A DNA stretch of 64,000 nt, taken from assembly GCA_033782935.1 (NCBI GenBank), contig JAWQEG010000004.1, forward strand, positions 744,001 through 808,000, written 5' to 3'. Numbering within the stretch: position 1 is the stretch's first letter; each line of letters opens with the position of its first letter. Shown piece by piece: positions 23,085-33,141 of the stretch. The DNA comes from Petrolisthes cinctipes. Lineage: Eukaryota > Arthropoda > Malacostraca > Decapoda > Porcellanidae. A model generated the notes under the pieces. That model did no database searches. It was not told the DNA's origin and saw nothing but the letters and a program-made list of their open reading frames with translations. Position numbers and translations under genes: made by a program.

Positions 23085-25413
23085 AGTAGGCATGTACAGA
23101 TCGCTTCTGGAACCCCTAAATATCGAATTTTCGGGTGTTTTGGGACTGAATTTGAGATATCGACTTTTTGGCACCTAAAAGATCGTTTTTTAGCATATTT
23201 TTAGCCTATATTTTGAAAATATTCTAGCACTGAGTAGGCATGTACAGATTGCTTCTGGGACCCCAAAATATTGAATTTTCGGGTGTTTTGAGCCTGAATT
23301 TGAGATATAAACGGGTACAGAAGATACATGCACATATTGACTTTGGGCACCAAAAATATCGATTTTCAGCATGTTTTGGGCCTGAATTTTGAAAATACTC
23401 TAACACGGAGTAGGCATGTACAGATCGCTTCTGGGACCCCAAAATATCGAATTTTCGGGTGTTTAGGGCCAGAATTTGAGATATAAACGGGTACAGAAGA
23501 TGCATGCACATATCGACTTTTGGGCACCTAAAAGATCGATTTTCAGTATGTTTTTGGCCTGTATTTTGAAAATACTCTAACACGGAGTAGGCATGTACAG
23601 ATACCTTCTGGGACCTCTAAATATCGAATTTTCGGGTGTTTTGGGACTGAATTTGAGATATCGATTTTTTGGCACCTAAAATGTCTATTTTTAGCATGTT
23701 TTTAGCCTATATTTTGAAAATATTCTAGCACTGTGTAGGCATGTACAGATTGCTTCTGGGACCCCAAAATATTGAATTTTCGGGTGTTTTGAGCCTGAAT
23801 TTGAGATATAAACGGGTACAGAAGATACATGCACATATTGACTTTGGGCACCAAAAATATCGATTTTCAGCATGTTTTGGGCCTGAATTTTGAAAATACT
23901 CTAACACGGAGTAGGCATGTACAGATCGCTTCTGGGACCCCAAAATATCGAATTTTCGGGTGTTTACGGCCAGGATTTGAGATATAAACGGGTACAGAAG
24001 ATGCATGCACATATCGACTTTTGGGCACCTAAAAGATCGATTTTCAGTATGTTTTTGGCCTGTATTTTGAAAATACTCTAACACGGTGTAAGCATGTACA
24101 GATACCTTCTGGGACCCCTAAATATCGAATTTTCGGGTGTTTTGGGACTGAATTTGAGATATCGATTTTTTGGCACCTAAAATGTCGATTTTTAGCATGT
24201 TTTTAGCCTATATTTTGAAAATATTCTAGCACTGTGTAGGCATGTACAGATTGCTTCTGGGACCCCAAAATATTGAATTTTCGGGTGTTTTGAGCCTGAA
24301 TTTGAGATATAAACGGGTACAGAAGATACATGCACATATTGACTTTGGGCATCTAAAATATCGATTTTCAGCATGTTTTGGGCCTGTATTTTGAAAATAC
24401 TCTAACACTGAGTAGGCATGTACAGATTGCTTATATGACCCCAAAATATTGAATTTTCGGGTGTTTTGAGCCTGAATTTGAGATATAAACGGGTACTGAA
24501 GATGCATGCACATATCGACTTTTGTGCACCTAAAAGATCGATTTTCAGTATGTTTTGAGCATGTATTTTGAAAATACTCTAACACGGAGTAGGCATGTAC
24601 AGATCGCTTCTGGGACCCCTAAATATCGATTTTTCGGGTGTTTTGGGACTGAATTTGAGATATCGACTTTTTGGCACCTAAAAGATCGATTTTTAGCATG
24701 TTTTTAGCCTATATTTTGAAAATATTCTAGCACTGAGTAGGCATGTACAGATTGCTTCTGGGACCCCAAAATATAGAATTTTCGGGTGTTTTCATCCTGA
24801 ATTTGAGATATAAACGGGTACAGAAGATACATGCACATATTGACTTTGGGCACCAAAAATATCGATTTTCAGCATGTTTTGGCCCTGAATTTTGAAAATA
24901 CTCTAACACGGAGTAGGCATGTACAGATCGCTTCTGGGACCCCAAAATATCGAATTTTCGGGTGTTTAGGGCCAGAATTTGAGATATAAACGGGTACAGA
25001 AGATGCATGCACATATCGACTTTTGGGCACCTAAAAGATCGATTTTCAGTATGTTTTTGGCCTGTATTTTGAAAATACTCTATCACGGAGTAGGCATGTA
25101 CAGATACCTTCTGGGACCTCTAAATATCGAATTTTCGGGTGTTTTGGGACTGAATTTGAGATATCGATTTTTTGGCACCTAAAAGATCGATTTTTAGCAT
25201 GTTTTTAGCCTATATTTTGAAAATATTCTAGCACTGAGTAGGCATGTACAGATCGCTTCTGGGACCCCAAAATATCGAATTTTCGGGTGTTTAGGGCCAG
25301 AATTTGAGATATAAACGGGTACAGAAGATGCATGCACATATCGACTTTTGGGCACCTAAAAGATCGATTTTCAGTATGTTTTTGGCCTGTATTTTGAAAA
25401 TACTCTATCACGG
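23085..25413 (+). repeat. Third, shorter derivative of the 4,834-bp superunit (left part)
   Basis: Monomers start at 23085, 23233, 23409, 23586, 23734, 23910, 24087, 24235, 24411, 24588, 24736, 24912, 25089 and 25237. From 23734 on they match 19401 onward at offset 4,333, which is 4,834 minus one 501-bp trimer; gcttatatgacc and ttttcatcctgaa are both present. A1/A2 hybrid 25089-25236 is followed directly by a C2 at 25237, so the B is absent. Confidence 0.88.
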
Positions 25414-27741
25414 AGTAGGCATGTACAGATACCTTCTGGGACCTCTAAATATCGAATTTTCGGGTGTTTTGGGACTGAATTTGAGATATCGATTTTTTGG
25501 CACCTAAAATGTCGATTTTTAGCGTGTTTTTAGCCTATATTTTGAAAATATTCTAGCACTGTGTAGGCATGTACAGATTGCTTCTGGGACCCCAAAATAT
25601 TGAATTTTCGGGTGTTTTGAGCCTGAATTTAAGATATAAACGGGTACAGAAGATACATGCACATATTGACTTTGGGCACCAAAAATATCAATTTTCAGCA
25701 TGTTTTGGGCCTGAATTTTGAAAATACTCTAACACGGAGTAGGCATGTACAGATCGCTTCTGGGACCCCAAAATATCGAATTTTCGGGTGTTTAGGGCCA
25801 GAATTTGAGATATAAACGGGTACAGAAGATGCATGCACATATCGACTTTTGGGCACCTAAAAGATCGATTTTCAGTATGTTTTTGACCTGTATTTTGAAA
25901 ATACTCTAACACGGAGTAAGCATGTACAGATACCTTCTTGGACCTCTAAATATCGAATTTTCGGGTGTTTTGGGACTGAATTTGAGATATCGATTTTTTG
26001 GCACCTAAAATGTCGATTTTTAGCATGTTTTTAGCCTATATTTTGAAAATATTCTAGCACTGGGTAGTCATGTACAGATTGCTTCTGGGACCCCATAATA
26101 TTGAATTTTCGGGTGTTTTGAGGCTGAATTTGAGATATAAACGGGTACAGAAGATACATGCACATATTGACTTTGGGCACCAAAAATATCGATTTTCAGC
26201 ATGTTTTGGGCCTGAATTTTGAAAATACTCTAACACGGAGTAGGCATGTACAGATCGCTTCTGGGACCCCAAAATATCGAATTTTCGGGTGTTTAGGGCC
26301 AGAATTTGAGATATAAACGGGTACAGAAGATGCATGCACATATCGACTTTTGGGCACCTAAAAGATCGATTTTCAGTATGTTTTTGGCCTGTATTTTGAA
26401 AATACTCTAACAAGGAGTAGGCATGTACTGATTCCTTCTGGGACCTCTAAATTTCGAATTTTCGGGTGTTTTGGGACTGAATTTGAGATATCGATTTTTT
26501 GGCACCTAAAATGTCGATTTTTAGCATGTTTTTAGCCTATATTTTGAAAATATTCTAGCACTGTGTAGGCATGTACAGATTGCTTCTGGGACCCCAAAAT
26601 ATTGAATTTTCGGGTGTTTTGAGCCTGAATTTGAGATATAAACGGGTACAGAAGATACATGCACATATTGACTTTGGGCATCTAAAATATCGATTTTCAG
26701 CATGTTTTGGGCCTGTATTTTGAAAATACTCTAACACTGAGTAGGCATGTACTGATTGCTTCTGGGACCCCAAAATATTGAATTTTCGGGTGTTTTGGGA
26801 CTGAATTTGAGATATCGACTTTTTGGCACCTAAAAGATCGATTTTTAGCATATTTTTAGCCTATATTTTGAAAATATTCTAGCACTGAGTAGGCATGTAC
26901 AGATTGCTTCTGGGACCCCAAAATATTGAATTTTCGGGTGTTTTGAGCCTGAATTTGAGATATAAACGGGTACAGAAGATACATGCACATATTGACTTTG
27001 GGCACCAAAAATATCGATTTTCAGCATGTTTTGGGCCTGAATTTTGAAAATACTCTAACACGGAGTAGGCATGTACAGATCGCTTCTGGGACCCCAAAAT
27101 ATCGAATTTTCGGGTGTTTAGGGCCAGAATTTGAGATATAAACGGGTACAGAAGATGCATGCACATATCGACTTTTGGGCACCTAAAAGATCGATTTTCA
27201 GTATGTTTTTGGCCTGTATTTTGAAAATACTCTAACACGGAGTAGGCATGTACAGATACCTTCTGGGACCTCTAAATATCGAATTTTCGGGTGTTTTGGG
27301 ACTGAATTTGAGATATCGATTTTTTGGCACCTAAAATGTCTATTTTTAGCATGTTTTTAGCCTATATTTTGAAAATATTCTAGCACTGTGTAGGCATGTA
27401 CAGATTGCTTCTGGGACCCCAAAATATTGAATTTTCGGGTGTTTTGAGCCTGAATTTGAGATATAAACGGGTACAGAAGATACATGCACATATTGACTTT
27501 GGGCACCAAAAATATCGATTTTCAGCATGTTTTGGGCCTGATTTTTGAAAATACTCTAACACGGAGTAGGCATGTACAGATCGCTTCTGGGACCCCAAAA
27601 TATCGAATTTTCGGGTGTTTAGGGCCAAAATTTGAGATATAAACGGGTACAGAAGATGCATGCACATATCGACTTTTGGGCACCTAAAAGATCGATTTTC
27701 AGAATGTTTTTGGCCTGTATTTTGAAAATACTCTAACACGG
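25414..27741 (+). repeat. Derivative of 21582-24086, one monomer shorter
   Basis: From 25414 to about 26739 the order and private variants match 21582 onward at offset 3,832; aaggagtaggcatgtactg, ttttgaggctg and cttcttggacctc are shared. After the hybrid at 26740-26887 the offset falls to 3,655. The difference of 177 bp is one C-class monomer. The segment thus records a clean one-monomer deletion after duplication. Monomers start at 25414, 25562, 25738, 25915, 26063, 26239, 26416, 26564, 26740, 26888, 27064, 27241, 27389 and 27565. Confidence 0.88.
26740..26887 (+). repeat. C1/A2 hybrid monomer at a 177-bp deletion
   Basis: The monomer begins as C1 (gagtaggcatgtactgattgc, atattgaatt). It becomes A2 after gggtgtttt (gggactg, gactttttggcacc, aaaagatcg). 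In the parental sequence at 22908-23232 a full C1 is followed by a full A2. Joining the two removed 177 bases. Confidence 0.87.
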
Positions 27742-30225
27742 AGTAGGCATGTACAGATACCTTCTGGGACCTCTAAATATGGAATTTTCGGGTGTTTTGG
27801 GACTGAATTTGAGATATCAATTTTTGGCACCTAAAATGTCGATTTTTAGCATGTTTTTAGCCTATATTTTGAAAATATTCTAGCACTGTGTAGGCATGTA
27901 CAGATTGCTTCTGGGACCCCAAAATATTGAATTTTCGGGTGTTTTGAGCCTGAATTTGAGATATAAACGGGAACAGAAGATACATGCACATATTGACTTT
28001 GGGCATCTAAAATATCGATTTTCAGCATGTTTTGGGCCTGTATTTTGAAAATACTCTAACACGGAGTAGGCATGTACAGATTGCTTCTGGGACCCAAAAA
28101 TATCGAATTCTCGGGTGTTTTGAGCCTGAATTTGAGATATAAACGGGTACTGAAGATGCATGCACATATCGACTTTTGTGCACCTAAAAGATCGATTTTC
28201 AGTATGTTTTGAGCATGTATTTTGAAAAAACTCTAACACGGAGTAGGCATGTACAGATCGCTTCTGGGACCCCTAAATATCGAATTTTCGGGTGTTTTGG
28301 GACTGAATTTGAGATATCGACTTTTTGGCACCTAAAAGATCGATTTTTAGCATGTTTTTAGCCTATATTTTGAAAATATTCTAGCACTGTACAGATTGCT
28401 TCTGGGATCCCAAAATATTGAATTTTCGGGTGTTTTGAGCTTGAATTTGAGATATAAACGGGTACAGAAGATACATGCACATATTGACTTTGGGCACCAA
28501 AAATATCGATTTTCAGCATGTTTTGGGTCTGAATTTTGAAAATACTCTAACACGGAGTAGGCATGAACAGATCGCTTCTGGGACCCCAAAATATCGAATT
28601 TTCGGGTGTTTAGGGCCAGAATTTGAGATATAAACGGGTACAGAAGATGCATGCACATATCGACTTTTGGGCACCTAAAAGATCGATTTTCAGTATGTTT
28701 TTGGCCTGTATCTTGAAAATACTCTAACACGGAGTAGGCATGTACAGATACCTTCTGGGACCTCTAAATATCGAATTTTCGGGTGTTTTGGGACTGAATT
28801 TGAGATATCGATTTTTCGGCACCTAAAATGTCGATTTTTAGCATGTTTTTAGCCTATATTTTGAAAATATTTTAGCACTGTGTAGGCATGTACAGATTGC
28901 TTCTGGGACCCCAAAATATTGAATTTTCGGGTGTTTTGAGCCTGAATTTGAGATATAAACGGGTACAGAAGATACATGCACATATTGACTTTGGGCATCT
29001 AAAATATCGATTTTCAGCATGTTTTGGGCCTGTATTTTGAAAATACTCTAACACTGAGTAGGCATGTACAGATTGCTTCTGGGACCCCTAAATATTAAAT
29101 TTTCGGGTATTTTGAGCCTGAATTTGAGATATAAACGGGTACTGAAGATGCATGCACATATCGACTTTTGTGCACCTAAAAGATCGATTTTCAGTATGTT
29201 TTGAGCATGTATTTTGAAAATACTCTAACACGGAGTAGGCATGTACAGATCGCTTCTGGGACCCCAAAATATCGAATTTTCGGGTGTTAAGGGCCAGAAT
29301 TTGAGATATAAACGGGTACAGAAGATGCATGCACATATCGACTTTTGGGCACCTAAAAGATCGATTTTCAGTATGTTTTTGGCCTGTATTTTGAAAATAC
29401 TCTAACACGGAGTAGGCATGTACAGATACCTTCTGGGACCTCTAAATATCGAATTTTCGGGTGTTTTGGGACTGAATTTGAGATATCGATTTTTTGGCAC
29501 CTAAAATGTCGATTTTTAGCATGTTTTTAGCCTATATTTTGAAAATATTCTAGCACTGTGTAGGCATGTACAGATTGCTTCTGGGACCCCAAAATATTGA
29601 ATTTTCGGGTGTTTTGAGCCTGAATTTGAGATATAAACGGGTACAGAAGATACATGCACATATTGACTTTTGGCATCTAAAATATCGATTTTCAGCATGT
29701 TTTGGGCCTTTATTTTGAAAATACTCTAACACTGAGTAGGCATGTACAGATTGCTTCTGGGACCCCTAAATATCGAATTTTCGGGTGTTTTGGGACTGAA
29801 TTTGAGATATCGACTTTTTGGCACCTAAAAGATCGATTTTTAGCATGTTCTTAGCCTATATTTTGAAAATATTCTAGCACTGTGCAGATTGCTTCTGGGA
29901 CCCCAAAATATTGAATTTTCGGGTGTTTTGAGCCTGAATTTGAGATATAAACGGGTACAGAAGATACATGCACATATTGACTTTATGCACCAAAAATATA
30001 GATTTTCAGCATGTTTTGGGCCTGAATTTTGAAAATACTCTAACACGGAGTAGGCATGTACAGATCGCTTCTGGGACCCCAAAATATCGAATTTTCGGGT
30101 GTTTAGGGCCAGAATTTGAGATATAAACGGGTACAGAAGATGCATGCACATATCGCCTTTTGGGCACCTAAAAGATCGATTTTCAGTATGTTTTTGGCCT
30201 GTATTTTGAAAATACTCTAACACGG
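27742..30225 (+). repeat. Irregular 992-, 678- and 815-bp units
   Basis: Monomers start at 27742 (A1, 147 bp), 27889, 28065, 28242, 28390 (B minus 10), 28556, 28733, 28881, 29057, 29234, 29411, 29559, 29735 (C1/A2 hybrid), 29883 (B minus 10, reading actgtgcagattg) and 30049. Unit 28733-29410 is A1-B1-C1-C2, with A2 and B2 missing. Single-base private variants are more frequent than in 13-27 kb, so this part appears less recently homogenised. Confidence 0.86.
29735..29882 (+). repeat. C1/A2 hybrid monomer, second independent breakpoint
   Basis: The start is C1-like (cactgagtagg, agattgcttctgggaccc). A2 begins at ctaaatatcgaatt. The switch lies upstream of the one at 26740, so this is a different event with the same outcome: a 992-bp HOR shortened by 177 bp to 815 bp (29411-30225). 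The intact sister with full C1 and A2 is in the next unit, at 30796-31120. Confidence 0.84.
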
Positions 30226-30455
30226 AGTAGGCATGTACAGATACCTTCTGGGACCTCTAAATATCGAATTTTCGGGTGTTTTGGGACTGAATTTGAGATA
30301 TCGATTTTTTGGCACCTAAAATGTCGATTTTTAGCATGTTTTTAGCCTATATTTTGAAAATATTCTAGCACTGTGTAGGCATGTACAGATTGCTTCTGGG
30401 ACCCCAAAATATTGAATTTTCGGGTGTTTTGAGCCTGAATTTGAGATATAAACGG

Positions 30456-30985
30456 GTACATGCCTACTCCGTGTTAGAGTATTTTCAAAATACATGCTCA
30501 AAACATACTGAAAATCGATCTTTTAGGTGCACAAAAGTCGATATGTGCATGCATCTTCAGTACCCGTTTATATCTCAAATTCAGGCTCAAAACACCCGAA
30601 AATTCAATATTTTGGGGTCCCAGAAGCAATCTGTACATGCCTACTCAGTGTTAGAGTATTTTCAAAATAAAGGCCCAAAACATGCTGAAAATCGATATTT
30701 TAGATGCCAAAAGTCAATATATATTGACTTTTGGCATCTAAAATATCGATTTTCAGCATGTTTTGGGCCTTTATTTTGAAAATACTCTAACACTGAGTAG
30801 GCATGTACAGATTGCTTCTGGGACCCCAAAATATTGAATTTTCGGGTGTTTTGAGCCTGAATTTGAGATATAAACGGGTACTGAAGATGCATGCACATAT
30901 CGACTTTTGTGCACCTAAAAGATCGATTTTCAGTATGTTTTGAGCATGTATTTTGAAAATACTCTAACACGGAGTAGGCATGTAC
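30456..30985. repeat. Perfect spacerless palindrome, 2 x 265 bp
   Basis: The centre lies between 30720 and 30721 (aatat/atatt). Reading outward, the arms were compared in ten-base blocks from the centre to 30461/30980, and every base pairs. Pairing continues to 30456/30985 and fails at 30455 (g) against 30986 (a). The right arm is in the normal array orientation: part of B1, a complete C1 and the first bases of A2. The left arm is its exact reverse complement. No spacer and no mismatch were found in 265 bp, so the arms are very young, were recently converted, or are artefactual. Confidence 0.95.
30461..30720 (-). repeat. Inverted satellite segment (only minus-polarity stretch)
   Basis: These 260 bases read as the satellite on the minus strand (tgcctactccgtgttagag, then ccgaaaattcaatattttgg). 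They equal the reverse complement of 30721-30980. The left junction joins forward aacgggtaca to reverse tacatgcctactcc; gtaca is present in both parent sequences, giving 5 bp of microhomology. At the right junction the forward strand resumes at atattgac with no shared base. Relative to an intact B1, 14 bp are replaced, and downstream monomers stay in phase. No other polarity change was seen in the window. Confidence 0.93.
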
Positions 30986-31462
30986 AGATCGCTTCTGGGA
31001 CCCCTAAATATCGAATTTTCGGGTGTTTTGGGACTGAATTTGAGATATCGACTTTTTGGCACCTAAAAGATCGATTTTTAGCATGTTTTTAGCCTATATT
31101 TTGAAAATATTCTAGCACTGTACAGATTGCTTCTAGGACCCCAAAATATTGAATTTTCGGGTGTTTTGAGCCTGAATTTGAGATATAAACGGGTACAGAA
31201 AATACATGCACATATTGACTTTGGGCACCAAAAATATCGATTTTCAGCATGTTTTGGGCCTGAATTTTGAAAATACTCTAACACGGAGTAGGCATGTACA
31301 GATCGATTCTGGGACCCAAAATATCGAATTTTCGGGTGTTTAGGGCCAGAATTTGAGATATAAACGGATACAGAAGATGCATGCACATATCGACTTTTGG
31401 GCACCTAAAAGATCGATTTTCAGTATGTTTTTGGCCTGTATTTTGAAAATACTCTAACACGG

Positions 31463-33141
31463 AGTAGGCATGTACAGATACCTTCTGGGACCTCTAAATA
31501 TCGAATTTTAGGGTGTTTTGGGACTGAATTTGAGATATCGATTTTTTGGCACCTAAAATGTCGATTTTTAGCATGTTTTTAGCCTATATTTTGAAAATAT
31601 TCTAGCACTGTGTAGGCATGTACAGATTGCTTCTGGGACCCCAAAATATTGAATTTTCGGGTGTTTTGAGCCTGAATTTGATTTATAAACGGGTACAGAA
31701 GATACATGCACATATTGACTTTGGGCATCTAAAATATCGATTTTCAGCATGTTTTGGGCCTGTATTTTGAAAATACTCTAACACTGAGTAGGCATGTACA
31801 GATTGCTTCTGGGACCCCAAAATATTGAATTTTCGGGTGTTTTGAGCCTGAATTTGAGATATAAACGGGTACTGAAGATGCATGCACATATCGACTTTTG
31901 TGCACCTAAAAGATCGATTTTCAGTATGTTTTGAGCATGTATTTTGAAAATACTCTAACACGGAGTAGGCATGTACAGATCGCTTCTGGGACCCCTAAAT
32001 ATCGAATTTTCGTTTGTTTTGGGACTGAATTTGAGATATCGACTTTTTGGCACCTAAAAGATCGATTTTTAGCATGTTTTTAGCCTATTTTTTGAAAATA
32101 TTCTAGCACTGAGTAGGCATGTACAGATTGCTTCTGGGACCCCAAAATATTGAATTTTCGGGTGTTTTGAGCCTGAATTTGAGATATAAACGGGTACAGA
32201 AGATACATGCACATATTGACTTTGGGCACCAAAAATATCGATTTTCAGCATGTTTTGGGCCTGAATTTTGAAAATACTCTAACACGGAGTAGGCATGTAC
32301 AGATCGCTTCTGGGACCCCAAAATATCGAATTTTCGGGTGTTTAGGGCCAGAATTTGAGATATAAACGGGTACAGAAGATGCATGCACATATCGACTTTT
32401 GGGCACCTAAAAGATCGATTTTCAGTATGTTTTTGGCCTGTATTTTGAAAATACTCTAACACGGAGTAGGCATGTACAGATACCTTCTGGGAACTCTAAA
32501 TATCGAATTTTCGGGTGTTTTGGGACTGAATTTGAGATATCGATTTTTTGGCACCTAAAATGTCGATTTTTAGCATGTTTTTAGCATATATTTTGAAAAT
32601 ATTCCAGCACTGTGTAGGCATGTACATATTGCTTCTGGGACCCCAAAATATTGAATTTTCGGGTGTTTTGAGCCTGAATTTGAGATATAAACGGGTACTG
32701 AAGATACATGCACATATTGACTTTGGGCATCTAAAATATCGATTTTCAGCATGTTTTGGGCCTGTATTTTGAAAATACTCTAACACTGAGTAGGCATGTA
32801 CAGATTGCTTCTGGGACCCCAAAATATTGAATTTTCGGGTGTTTTGAGCCTGAATTTGAGATATAAACGGGTACAGAAGATACATGCACATATTGACTTT
32901 GGGCTCCAAAAAAATCGATTTTCAGCATGTTTTGGGCCTGAATTTTGAAAATACTCTAACACGGAGTAGGCATGTACAGATCGCTTCTGGGACCCCAAAA
33001 TATCGAATTTTCGGGTGTTTAAGGCCAGAATTTGAGATATAAACGGGTACAGAAGATGCATGCACATATCGACTTTTGGGCACCTAAAAGATCGATTTTC
33101 AGTATGTTTTTGGCCTGTATTTTGAAAATACTCTAACACGG
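31463..33141 (+). repeat. Ten regular monomers, with one B1-B2 junction lacking C1-A2
   Basis: Monomers start at 31463, 31611, 31787, 31964, 32112, 32288, 32465, 32613, 32789 and 32965. The first six form a full 1,002-bp HOR with private variants gaatttgatttataaac and ttcgtttgttttggg. The last four are A1-B1-B2-C2, where C1 and A2 have been lost as a pair. The ORF-like open frames here follow the repeat and carry no independent coding signal. Confidence 0.87.

Larger units (their letters stand above)
30226..31462 (+). repeat. 992-bp-type HOR interrupted by an inverted insertion (1,237 bp)
   Basis: Without the insertion this is A1 (30226-30373), B1 (30374-30460 plus 30721-30795), C1 (30796-30972), A2 (30973-31120), B2 minus 10 (31121-31286) and C2 (31287-31462, one C short in gggacccaaaat). 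The lengths fit a 991-bp unit that lost 14 bp of B1 and gained 260 inverted bases. The right part of B1 carries gacttttggcatc and gggcctttattttg, both shared with 29660-29720 in the preceding unit, so the two units are tandem sisters. Confidence 0.88.

Noticed and set aside
28733..29410. Possible insertion explaining the odd 678-bp unit
   Set aside because: All bases are satellite. The unit is A1-B1-C1-C2, a simple loss of an A2-B2 pair, so no foreign insertion is required.
30381..30779. 132-codon plus-strand open frame across the inverted segment
   Set aside because: It arises only because the inverted satellite reads on the plus strand what other copies read on the minus strand. It is a by-product of the palindrome.
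30456..30985. Terminal inverted repeats of a transposon
   Set aside because: The arms are ordinary satellite in both directions with no internal element, no spacer, no target-site duplication and no coding capacity.
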